A DNA stretch of 30,018 nt from positions 1 to 30,018 of the IMG/VR virus record IMGVR_UViG_3300033233_000133; one strand, given 5' to 3'. Under the pieces are notes generated by a model. That model saw only the letters and a program-made list of their open reading frames with translations, was not told the origin of the DNA and made no database searches. This DNA is from a virus. Shown in pieces: positions 1-7,485 of this stretch. The number at the start of each line of letters is the position of its first letter. Position 1 is the stretch's first letter. The position numbers were made by a program, and so were the translations under genes.

Positions 1-67
1 TCCTTAACAAATTCTTAATCGTGTCTTCGAGTAAAAAAGAAATCTCTTCTTCGTGTTCGAATTCAAA
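1..67. repeat. 67-bp direct terminal repeat, left copy
   Basis: Bases 1-67 are identical to 29952-30018 at the other end of the window. The repeat lies inside one reading frame that continues correctly from one end to the other, so the contig closes into a circle of 29,951 bp. This is most simply an assembly overlap of a circular or circularly permuted genome. A true short physical terminal repeat cannot be excluded from sequence alone. Confidence 0.95.
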
Positions 68-358
68 ACCTCTCTCTTCTAATAGGAACTGAATAAAGTG
101 TCCGAGTTCGTGTGCTAAAAGTTCCGCTGTTGCTGTTTTGTTTACGATACGAATTTCTGTTAGAGGTTTACCTCGCAAAGTCTTTAACCTAAACCCGATA
201 TCTGCTTCTACACCGTCCTCGTCTATCATCTTTTGTGCTTTCTCGCTTTGAATATCTACCCAGACTATTTTTATATACTCGACTTCTTCGGTTTTTGCAT
301 TTTGAGGCTCATTTTCGGGGTCTGTTTTTTTACTTTGATGTATTATACTTTTTTTCAA
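1..358 (-). CDS. HExxH zinc metallopeptidase-like protein (5' part; continues across the contig join)
   Basis: The reading frame begins at a TTG (358-356) preceded by AGGGGGGT five bases upstream. It runs through base 1 and continues at 29951 down to a TGA at 29929, giving a 126-aa product on the circular map. The diagnostic motif is HELGH at residues 83-87, within AELLAHELGHFIQ. An acidic HEEE segment about 15 residues further on could supply the third zinc ligand. This layout resembles small zincins such as the M78/IrrE-ImmA group, but family membership is not certain. The first 25 residues are lysine- and acid-rich and have no signal peptide, so the protein is probably cytoplasmic. The start is 44 bp below the transglutaminase-like gene, and the metallophosphoesterase gene lies beyond its end, all on one strand. 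No ATG exists in frame upstream of the conserved part, so the TTG start is favoured. Confidence 0.75.
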   Translation of the reverse strand, partial: MKKSIIHQSKKTDPENEPQNAKTEEVEYIKIVWVDIQSEKAQKMIDEDGVEADIGFRLKTLRGKPLTEIRIVNKTATAELLAHELGHFIQFLLEERGFEFEHEEEISFLLEDTIKNLLR

Positions 359-401
359 TTTTACCCCCCTGTTTTTGCGTTTAAATGCGTGTTTTTAATA
401 T

Positions 402-1133
402 TCACGGTTGTGAGTTTAGAAGGTTTTTCAAGTCCTGAACTTTTGCTGGTGGAAGAGGAGGATAGATTGTTTTATTTATGTCTTCACCTGTCACAGCGAT
501 AACATCTTTTTCATTAAACTTTACCGCAACCTTATAAAAACTCGGCACTGGTCTAAGTTCTGAGAGCGACTGCCCGAGTGTCGTTTCTAAAAGATATTCT
601 TTCCCATTCGTGTTGACTGTTACCCAAGCGTGTCCGTAGAGACTTCCATTTATAGACACTGTTCCGATATTTACCCAAGCGTCAATGTTATTTGCTCTTA
701 GGAGACTTGCAAGGAGGAAAGAGCCATCTTCACAATCAAGCCATACCTCGCCGTTGTTTTGATGTTTTATAGCAAGTGTAAAGATTGGTAAGTTCCACGA
801 ATCTGCACCGCCTCGCAAGACAATGTGTCCGTTGTTTAAAATCACAAGGTCGTCTTCTTCATAATGATATCCGTTTTCTAACCAATTATAAGTTTTTGTT
901 ATCGTTGCAATCTCATTATCGGTTTTAAACTCCTCCGCTTGTTTTCGTATAGCGTATTGCTCTGGTGTGACCCAAAATCTTATATCTGCTGGCTCTCCAA
1001 AATATTTCTCGTTTATCACATACAGACTACTAAAAATCGATATCCCGCTTGTTCTTGCTTTTACTCCGAGATAAACAAGCCCGAGACTCAAAACAATACT
1101 CAACACGGCGAGGATTGTAATCACCCTTCTCAT
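402..1133 (-). CDS. membrane-anchored transglutaminase-like cysteine protein
   Basis: The 243-aa product has an N-terminal hydrophobic segment (about residues 4-24) that should act as a signal anchor or signal peptide. The core matches the transglutaminase-like papain fold. Cys134 lies in WLDCEDGSFLLASLLR, His168 in YGHAWVTV, and Glu183 in EYLLETT, in the order and spacing of a Cys-His-Asp/Glu triad. Such folds in bacteria and phages act as peptidases or amidases, often on cell walls or peptide bonds; the substrate here is unknown. It follows the lysis and small-membrane-protein genes and precedes the HExxH gene, so it may be a second envelope-active enzyme or a host-modifying accessory. The ATG has two AAAGGAG boxes in front of it, one at the right distance. 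Confidence 0.75.
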   Translation of the reverse strand: MRRVITILAVLSIVLSLGLVYLGVKARTSGISIFSSLYVINEKYFGEPADIRFWVTPEQYAIRKQAEEFKTDNEIATITKTYNWLENGYHYEEDDLVILNNGHIVLRGGADSWNLPIFTLAIKHQNNGEVWLDCEDGSFLLASLLRANNIDAWVNIGTVSINGSLYGHAWVTVNTNGKEYLLETTLGQSLSELRPVPSFYKVAVKFNEKDVIAVTGEDINKTIYPPLPPAKVQDLKNLLNSQP

Positions 1134-1149
1134 CTCCTTTCTCCTTTCG

Positions 1150-1338
1150 TCAAGGTTTGAGCAAATCTTTTAACTTGTCAACTGCACTTTGAGGCAGTCC
1201 AATATTACCTATATTGTTTGTATTTAAACTCTTTATCCCCGAAGGTAACTTGGTACCCCTGAGGGAACTTAATAAAATAATTAGCAAAATCGCACCTGTT
1301 ATGATTTCTTTTAAATAAACTTTATCTCGTCTTACCAT
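1150..1338 (-). CDS. small single-span membrane protein (62 aa)
   Basis: One hydrophobic stretch (about residues 10-25, EIITGAILLIILLSSL) follows a positively charged start, predicting one membrane span with the N-terminus inside. The rest is a short polar tail ending in a lysine-rich helix. The ATG is preceded by CGAGGTGAAAT, and those bases overlap the end of the next upstream gene, so the two are translationally linked. I recognise no family. Position in the lysis region makes a holin, antiholin or spanin-like role possible. Confidence 0.7.
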   Translation of the reverse strand: MVRRDKVYLKEIITGAILLIILLSSLRGTKLPSGIKSLNTNNIGNIGLPQSAVDKLKDLLKP

Positions 1339-1341
1339 ATT

Positions 1342-1500
1342 TCACCTCGATTGAAACATTAAATTAAATAGGTTAATTAAGAATGTGAAATTGAATACTC
1401 GTAAGAGGAGAAGGATTATGATTATCAAAATGAGTACGATTCTTAAAACTAAATATAAGTCGCTCCAGTCTTTTATTTTAAATCCTTCTCCTAATTTCAT
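1342..1500 (-). CDS. small membrane protein (52 aa)
   Basis: A frame of 52 codons runs from ATG at 1500 to TGA at 1342. The N-terminus is MKLGEGFKIKDWSDLY. It is followed by a very hydrophobic segment of leucine and isoleucine (about residues 17-34) and a second moderately hydrophobic stretch to the end. It ends four bases before the start of the next gene and begins immediately after the stop of the preceding one, with no gap in the operon. Length and topology fit a small holin or lysis accessory. There is no recognisable family signature. Confidence 0.6.
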   Translation of the reverse strand: MKLGEGFKIKDWSDLYLVLRIVLILIIIILLLLRVFNFTFLINLFNLMFQSR

Positions 1501-1501
1501 G

Positions 1502-1873
1502 TTATTCCACCTTCGACTTTGTAATCTGTGCCTGCGTTACCTTGATTTCTTTATTCGCTTCAATCCACTCCATAATCGTGTGTGCCAAATTGCCACCAAA
1601 TGAATAAAGAAGTCCTGAAAGAACGGCATCTACATAGATTCCGACATTCGCTCCAAACATTTCTAAAATCTGTGTTTTGTCTGGTGACCAGATGAGAATA
1701 GCCACTGATAAGACCTCTCCCCAGATAATAGAGACTAACTGTTTTACATTCTGTGTCAACGGCGTGTCCTGCTTAAACCAACTCCAATTAGTTGTGATTT
1801 GAGTTAGCAACTGGTCAATAAAACCCAAAAAACCGACTAAAAGAATTCCTGTCAACTTCATTTCTGAACCCAT
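1502..1873 (-). CDS. holin-like membrane protein (123 aa)
   Basis: The start MGSEMKLTG is chosen because GGAGGTGCAAA sits ideally before this ATG. Hydrophobic segments lie near residues 6-22, 44-62 and 74-97, and the C-terminal tail is charged (about residues 102-123). Two to three spans plus a charged tail, in a gene just after the lysin, match the general shape of phage holins. I cannot assign a named holin family. The gene overlaps the preceding small gene by 16 bp. Confidence 0.6.
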   Translation of the reverse strand: MGSEMKLTGILLVGFLGFIDQLLTQITTNWSWFKQDTPLTQNVKQLVSIIWGEVLSVAILIWSPDKTQILEMFGANVGIYVDAVLSGLLYSFGGNLAHTIMEWIEANKEIKVTQAQITKSKVE

Positions 1874-2049
1874 TTTGCACCTCCCGTGTAAGTTGTAGTA
1901 TATGTTTTTGTGTCTTCGTCTTTGCCAAATATAATATTTACCTCTCTTTGCGAAAACTCATAATAATTACTTTTCGTATGAATATACGCTGCAAGAATGT
2001 CCTCGTCTTTTTCTTTACTCAAAAGTTGCAAAAATTGTTGCCAATTCAT
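1858..2049 (-). CDS. hypothetical protein (63 aa) in lysis region
   Basis: A short soluble protein, MNWQQFLQLLSKEKDEDIL..., with a helical acidic N-terminal half and a threonine-rich end. It has no membrane span and no motif I recognise. Its ATG overlaps the stop of the preceding membrane-protein gene as ATGA, and its 3' end overlaps the holin-like gene, so it is embedded in the lysis cluster and probably co-translated. Function unknown. Confidence 0.6.
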   Translation of the reverse strand: MNWQQFLQLLSKEKDEDILAAYIHTKSNYYEFSQREVNIIFGKDEDTKTYTTTYTGGAKWVQK

Positions 2050-2189
2050 TTTTCACCCCCGAATATTGAAACTATTTTAACTATCAACCACCCAATTAAA
2101 AAGGCAAGTACAAGAGGAACTATAACAACGAAAGAGATTTTTAACCAAAAACCGATATAGTCAAGTATGTCTTTAGCCAGTTTATTCAT
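2046..2189 (-). CDS. small membrane protein (47 aa)
   Basis: The frame runs from ATG 2189 to TGA 2046. Residues about 18-42 are strongly hydrophobic (ISFVVIVPLVLAFLIGWLIV), giving one membrane span after an amphipathic start, MNKLAKDILDYIGFWLK. CGAGGTAAAG lies just upstream as ribosome binding site. It begins within 3 bp of the end of the lysin gene and ends in an ATGA overlap with the next gene. It could be a small holin or lysis regulator. Confidence 0.65.
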   Translation of the reverse strand: MNKLAKDILDYIGFWLKISFVVIVPLVLAFLIGWLIVKIVSIFGGEK

Positions 2190-2191
2190 CT

Positions 2192-2920
2192 TTACCTCGA
2201 TTTGTTTATTCTAAACAAAATAACTGCTAAATCGTTTTTTGAAATCTGTTTAGACCAGTAATCGGATGTGAAGTATTGCGGACTTGGTAAATCGCCCTTT
2301 AAAATTCCTGTCTCCATCACCCACTCTTTGGCCTGTGCGTCTTCAGGGAATGTCTTGACTAAACTGCTATGTATAGACAGAATTGACGAAGCCCAGTTTG
2401 TATCGCTTGCATAGTATTTGTTTATAGCATATAACGTCTCACCCGAGTAGTAAGCACCGCCCTTAGTAAGGTATAGATTTTTTAACTGTGTAGCCCAGTA
2501 AACAATCGCTTGCTCTTTAGTCATTTTTGAAATCTTATACGCTTCCGAGTTCCAACCCGAATCTGTAATTCCCCACGAGGCGGGATTGTTGTATTGAGTC
2601 CAGTTTGGAGACTTTCCCCAGCCTGTTTCGTGTATGGATATACAAATTAAATAGTCTGCTCCTATCCCCGAGACTTCCTCTGCTTTGAGAAATGCATATC
2701 CATAGCCGTATAACGGCGTCCCTTTTACAAAGTTGTCAAGATATTTAGCACTTATGAATGAAGGTCTGAGAACCGTAATCGTCTGTGCTAACTGAATCGC
2801 TGTTTTTTCTGGGATATTCACCTCTTTAGACAGATTTTCAATTTTCGTTGTAAGAATTGCAAGAGATACGATTAACACAAAAATGATTGCATAAAGTAAA
2901 ATCTTTTCTGCTTTATACAT
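2192..2920 (-). CDS. membrane-anchored glucosaminidase-like endolysin with SLH-like tail
   Basis: The 242-aa product begins with a signal-anchor helix (about residues 7-24) and continues with a lysozyme-like glucosaminidase domain (about 50-180). The segment ICISIHETGWGKSPNW places a probable catalytic Glu98 in the ETxxGxS context of endo-beta-N-acetylglucosaminidases (GH73-like). The following NNPASWGI is the usual companion motif. Residues about 193-240, with EWVMETGILKGD and NDLAVILFRI, resemble part of an S-layer homology repeat, which binds secondary wall polymers. The protein should cleave host peptidoglycan from the membrane face. It lies at the end of the tail genes and before small membrane proteins, the usual lysis position. 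It could instead be a tail-associated lysin, but the anchor argues for lysis. Ribosome binding site TAGGAGGGG precedes the ATG. Confidence 0.8.
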   Translation of the reverse strand: MYKAEKILLYAIIFVLIVSLAILTTKIENLSKEVNIPEKTAIQLAQTITVLRPSFISAKYLDNFVKGTPLYGYGYAFLKAEEVSGIGADYLICISIHETGWGKSPNWTQYNNPASWGITDSGWNSEAYKISKMTKEQAIVYWATQLKNLYLTKGGAYYSGETLYAINKYYASDTNWASSILSIHSSLVKTFPEDAQAKEWVMETGILKGDLPSPQYFTSDYWSKQISKNDLAVILFRINKSR

Positions 2921-2929
2921 TCTCCCCTC

Positions 2930-5900
2930 CTATAAAATGTTTTTCTCCAATAAATCTATTTTCTGAGCCATTTGTTTAAGTCTCTCTAATAGTTCTGAAG
3001 CGTTCATACCTACGAAAATTGTCTTTTTCCCAGAATCCCAGTCGTAAGAAATTCTGTAAACATAGAGAGTATTTCCGTCGCAATCTACTGCATCACCGAG
3101 TTCGATAGGTGTCTCAATAGATACTTCTTTCCTATAATCATACGCTGGGTCTTTAAAAATATCTAAATATTTTGTAGCAAATAACGTTGCGCTTTCTTTT
3201 GAAGTCCATCCGTCAAGTTTTCTGACATCTAATCTCTCACCATATCTCCTTATGCTTTCATCATCTTTAACAGTTATGTAGTTTGATGTAGGTCGTGAAG
3301 CATAGACATAAAGGTTATCATAGAAATTATCCCCAGTGGCAGTGAGGCTGATTTGCGTAATATTCACAGGCGCTCCAGTCTTTGAGAATTGACTGATGGG
3401 GACATCCACAGAATCCCACATCGGATATGAAGCGCTCCAAACATAATCAATATATTTCCAAACATATTCTGTCGTGACTGTAGTTTTTACTTTTGCAACG
3501 TGAGCGTTGAAATAACATTGACCTTGTGCATAAGTTTCATAATACCTGCTGACTGTATAATAATAATCTGCCCACGCAGTCGCTTGCCCGTTCTGAATCC
3601 GAATTTGAACGGGTACAAAAATATAAGTATCATAATAAGGCAAACCGTAACCATCGGCTGATTTTGTAGGAATTTGGACTTGAGCGAAAGTTTCGTAACT
3701 TTCATTTACATCTAGCGGGGGGACGCTAAACAACCCCAAATTGTTTATTACAAAGTGAATTACTGTGCCTTGTTTCCCGCCTGCGTTATCTCCTATATAA
3801 GGGATATTAAAGTTTGCGATATCATTACTCCAAGTCGTTTGATATGATGTTTGACTCCCCGAAGCCACTTGAGCATATTCTGTAATTTGTAAATTTTGAC
3901 AGTTGACACCATAAGAAGTTCCAACAGGATATAGGTTTTTAAAATGAACCTCCAGAGTATCGGCTTGGATATTGTCAAAGATAAAAATAAACTCATTATT
4001 TAAAGTATTGTTCCAGCCAGTCTCTGAAACAGTGTTCCCGTTTAATTTCAAAACCACTTTTACAGAACAGAAGTTTGAAGTTTTGCCTTGGACATAATGA
4101 ATATATTTAGACGTGAAAGTTATGGTTTTTACGACTTCGTCGCTTGGATTTGCAGAGGTCAAGACAAAGCCTGCACCTTGTGAACCTGCAAAACTTCTTG
4201 TGTAAGAAAGGTAATTAGAAGCGTCAGCCAGTAATTGAATTGTCAAAGTCGTCGAGGTCGTCGGTGGACTCCAATTCAAAGTCAGGTGGTCAAAGTCTGT
4301 AATTTTAAAACTTACACCGCTTCTCGTTATAGTTCCGTTCCCTTTCAGAATGTAAGGCGAACCACTTGGTGCTAAAAGCCCATTTGCTGTTTGTGTTGCG
4401 TTGCTTACAGTCCCAGACCAGTTCGAAGCGTCATAATTAGTCAAAGAGTTCGAAACAACAGGATACTGTTTAATTATGTAGTATTCTTGAATGTAGTTTC
4501 TTATAACTTTTCTATCTTCACTCCAACTCACTGATTTATCTGCTTTCGTAAGTTTATATTTGATATCACTGTCAGTTCTGAAATAAAACTTACCATTTCT
4601 TTCATAGCCTCTTGCACCATTGATAATCAATACTTTTTCTAACAAATCAGAGAGCGTTGCATTGTCATATTGTTGAAGATATAAGTATTCTGTTAAATTC
4701 CCGAATACCTGAGTATTTAAAATAGACTTTAGAAAATCAATAGACTTCATTGCAGTCACAGAAGTCGAAACTGTCTGTTGTAAATCAAAAGAAGATACTG
4801 CACTATAAGAATAACCGCTATTTGTATTTTGAATATTTGTAATTCTGAATTGGTATACTCGTTTTTTATCAGCGTTCATAACGACACTTATAGTTGGACT
4901 CGAGATTAGAGTATCGCTTTCGAAACTAATCTCTGAGACGTTAGGCAAAATATTATCAGTTAAAATAACATTCCACGCATTTATCTTAGTATTATTAGCA
5001 AGAATTGATAAAGACTTATCTGTAGATGCGTAATTCACATTTAAGAAATAATTTGAACTAATTAGCAAAGTCCAGACATTCCCGATTTCGTATCTATAAA
5101 CGTGGTCGCCTTGCTCTAAAGAAATCATTTTTGAAAAAGTATAAGTATAAGGTCCTGAACCTGTTCTTGAAACATAGTCCATCTGATAGGTCTGTCCATC
5201 AATATTGATAACGACATTAGGCATTTTTGTATAAGCATCATTTATGACTAAATTAAAACTTACTTTGTCTTTATCTTGCGAAACTGATTGCGAAATAATT
5301 GAGGGATAACCAATATTCAAAATATTGTCGCCAGGAGGGGTAAATGTAAAAGTCAAATATGTATAATTTACTGTTGCATAGAGTTGCGTTGTGAGTGCCT
5401 GCTGGTCATAATAATTTACTCCTCCATTTGTTATTTTGTGTTGAACGCCTATAAGCAAATCTGTTATTTCTTGCGCAGTCCAAGCCGCACCTGTATAAGG
5501 GTTAGTCGTATAAGTTTTAGTTTTAGTTCCCCAGGCATCTAACGAGGTCTGGTCGTTATCAAGGTACAAGGTATTATGGGTTTTTATAATGCAAGCGACA
5601 TATCCACAAGCGTTTGTCCCGTTGCCCTGATAGTTTTTAGTATATATTCTATATGTTATTACTACAGAAGTAATGGACTGCAAGCCATCGGGTGGGGAAA
5701 ATGAGGTTTTCCCATATAAATCTTGTTGCGTAACAGTAGACGCTCCAGATGTGTATATATAATCGGTTGCATCATTTGCGGTGGGTTCGTCTAATTTATC
5801 ATAGTGTGTAGTTGGAGAAGTAGGATAAACCCCACCGATAGCAATAGAACTATCGCTTGTAGGATATAACTTCTGACTTCCGCTTGATTGCGATACCGTC

Positions 5901-6217
5901 GTTCCATTCCAAACAGTCCAACTCGTATTCGTATAATTTGCATTATCCCAGAAACAAAGTCGATAATAATAAGTCCCCTGACCTGAAGGGATCCAAGAAA
6001 ATATCATTACCCCTTCTGTGTTGTCGTTTATCGGAGTGATTGCAACTTGATTTGAATCGTAAACAGTAGTTCCAAAATTTGGGTCTGTTGAAACCTGAAA
6101 CCTCGCATAAGTTGCTGGTAAATTGTTTGCTTGGTGAAATACAGCGTGGACTTCAACCCCTACACCGGGTATAGGGTAAACCTTTATATTAGTTGGTGCA
6201 TTACTTGGATTTGCCAT
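2930..6217 (-). CDS. large tail hub / baseplate protein with FN3-like N-terminus
   Basis: The product is about 1,095 aa. ATG at 6217 is preferred over the adjacent GTG because GAGGTGA sits at normal distance from it. Residues 1-110 resemble a fibronectin type III domain, and a second beta-rich region follows at about 300-400. The middle, around 450-570, has the look of a siphovirus tail hub or Tal N-terminal domain. The final 100 residues (GDAVDCDGNTLYVYRISYDW, then a coiled-coil-like LLERLKQMAQKIDLLEKN) are typical of hub C-termini. It follows the tape measure and the LamG-bearing protein, as expected for the tail-tip protein that contacts the host. A receptor-binding role is inferred from size and position. 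Confidence 0.75.
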   Translation of the reverse strand: MANPSNAPTNIKVYPIPGVGVEVHAVFHQANNLPATYARFQVSTDPNFGTTVYDSNQVAITPINDNTEGVMIFSWIPSGQGTYYYRLCFWDNANYTNTSWTVWNGTTVSQSSGSQKLYPTSDSSIAIGGVYPTSPTTHYDKLDEPTANDATDYIYTSGASTVTQQDLYGKTSFSPPDGLQSITSVVITYRIYTKNYQGNGTNACGYVACIIKTHNTLYLDNDQTSLDAWGTKTKTYTTNPYTGAAWTAQEITDLLIGVQHKITNGGVNYYDQQALTTQLYATVNYTYLTFTFTPPGDNILNIGYPSIISQSVSQDKDKVSFNLVINDAYTKMPNVVINIDGQTYQMDYVSRTGSGPYTYTFSKMISLEQGDHVYRYEIGNVWTLLISSNYFLNVNYASTDKSLSILANNTKINAWNVILTDNILPNVSEISFESDTLISSPTISVVMNADKKRVYQFRITNIQNTNSGYSYSAVSSFDLQQTVSTSVTAMKSIDFLKSILNTQVFGNLTEYLYLQQYDNATLSDLLEKVLIINGARGYERNGKFYFRTDSDIKYKLTKADKSVSWSEDRKVIRNYIQEYYIIKQYPVVSNSLTNYDASNWSGTVSNATQTANGLLAPSGSPYILKGNGTITRSGVSFKITDFDHLTLNWSPPTTSTTLTIQLLADASNYLSYTRSFAGSQGAGFVLTSANPSDEVVKTITFTSKYIHYVQGKTSNFCSVKVVLKLNGNTVSETGWNNTLNNEFIFIFDNIQADTLEVHFKNLYPVGTSYGVNCQNLQITEYAQVASGSQTSYQTTWSNDIANFNIPYIGDNAGGKQGTVIHFVINNLGLFSVPPLDVNESYETFAQVQIPTKSADGYGLPYYDTYIFVPVQIRIQNGQATAWADYYYTVSRYYETYAQGQCYFNAHVAKVKTTVTTEYVWKYIDYVWSASYPMWDSVDVPISQFSKTGAPVNITQISLTATGDNFYDNLYVYASRPTSNYITVKDDESIRRYGERLDVRKLDGWTSKESATLFATKYLDIFKDPAYDYRKEVSIETPIELGDAVDCDGNTLYVYRISYDWDSGKKTIFVGMNASELLERLKQMAQKIDLLEKNIL

Positions 6218-6225
6218 CACTCACC

Positions 6226-7485
6226 TCACGGATAATAAGTATCGTTTATAGAGATATCCCACTTGCCTGGAAGTCCGTCGAGTAATTGTATCGTGGTTGA
6301 AGTTGAAGGTTGACATTCAAGAGGCGCGCCGCTCACAAGTCCCGTTATGTCGTTCCCGTTCTCGTCGGTTAAGACACCGTTCTGATATGTGATAACTCCC
6401 GCCGTTTTATTTGCAATATAAAGCCCGCTGAAATTCAAAGGGTTAAGCGTAAAGTTATACGATGCCGTAGTCCAATTCGAGACTTGATAATCGTAAAGAA
6501 TAAAGTCAGAAACCGCATCGCCAAGCCACTGTGCCGTTCCAGTCGAACCGATATAAGTAGAGCCGAAACTCAGAGTGAACGCTCCCGATGTCGTTTGAAG
6601 TGTCGAAGTGTCGAATTTCTTATTTGCAGAGTCCCATTTTGCAACCGCTAAGTAAGTATTTGAAGCGTTCCATTGAATACCAATTAAATAGGTGTTCCCT
6701 GCCTCATAAGTTGAGTTTGAATATGAAGCTTGTAAAGTATTTGAGCCCGAAATCAGTTTGATATACCCATTCGTTTTATCGAGTTGTAATTCGAATGAAG
6801 TATTTTTCAATATCGTTCTTGGGCTTCCTGTATTCTGTCCCTTGTATTTGATTTTGAGAAGTAACGTTCCGCTTGTGTAATTCGAAATGTTTAAAGTCGC
6901 TACATCGTTAGAAGTTATAACAAGCCCTTCATCAAAAATCGGTGTATTCGCTGAGTATGAAACACCGCCGTAGGTTTTTGAATTGGAATTTGTCAAGGTT
7001 ATACTTGACCCTGCAAAATCAATTAGGTTTTGAGTTAAAGGAAAATAAAAGCGTGGTGCGTAGTAAGTTATATTTGGATAAGTCTTGTAGTTTCCGTTAT
7101 TTGTTAGACTTGTAGAAGTCAAACCCCACAAGCCAGTCGAACTTCGTAGTGTCCCATATCTAAGAGGTGAAACTATTAATGATGCCGTAAAAGGTATATA
7201 AAACCCACTCGGCACAGTTTGGAAGTCCAAAGTCGAAACAGCGAAAACATTCTGATAAGTCGAGAAGTTATCAAAACTCAATTTGTTTATATTCTGAAAA
7301 GGTATATCGCTTTTAGTTGTTAGAAAACCTGTTAGAGTAATCTCTTGAAGTTTTAAACCTAATGAATTTGCATAATTCAAAGCCGTAAACGGGATATGAT
7401 ATGAATAATAATCAACATCGCTTCTAATTACTGCGTGTCCGTTTAGTGTGTAAACATTACTCGATGTGTCTTGTAGATAAATCAT
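6226..7485 (-). CDS. tail protein with LamG / concanavalin-like domain (distal-tail position)
   Basis: The 419-aa product directly follows the tape measure gene in an ATGA overlap (7482-7485). That is the usual slot for the distal tail (Dit) protein. The N-terminal 130 residues are beta-rich without clear motif. Residues about 200-340 look like a LamG/concanavalin jelly-roll, with patterns such as GTLLLKIKYKG, GNTYLIGIQWNASN and WLGDAVSDFILYDYQVS. Such domains often bind carbohydrate. It is therefore probably a tail-tip component carrying a sugar-binding insertion, perhaps for wall polymers or S-layer glycans. The Dit assignment rests on position; the LamG likeness rests on the sequence pattern. 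Confidence 0.65.
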   Translation of the reverse strand: MIYLQDTSSNVYTLNGHAVIRSDVDYYSYHIPFTALNYANSLGLKLQEITLTGFLTTKSDIPFQNINKLSFDNFSTYQNVFAVSTLDFQTVPSGFYIPFTASLIVSPLRYGTLRSSTGLWGLTSTSLTNNGNYKTYPNITYYAPRFYFPLTQNLIDFAGSSITLTNSNSKTYGGVSYSANTPIFDEGLVITSNDVATLNISNYTSGTLLLKIKYKGQNTGSPRTILKNTSFELQLDKTNGYIKLISGSNTLQASYSNSTYEAGNTYLIGIQWNASNTYLAVAKWDSANKKFDTSTLQTTSGAFTLSFGSTYIGSTGTAQWLGDAVSDFILYDYQVSNWTTASYNFTLNPLNFSGLYIANKTAGVITYQNGVLTDENGNDITGLVSGAPLECQPSTSTTIQLLDGLPGKWDISINDTYYP

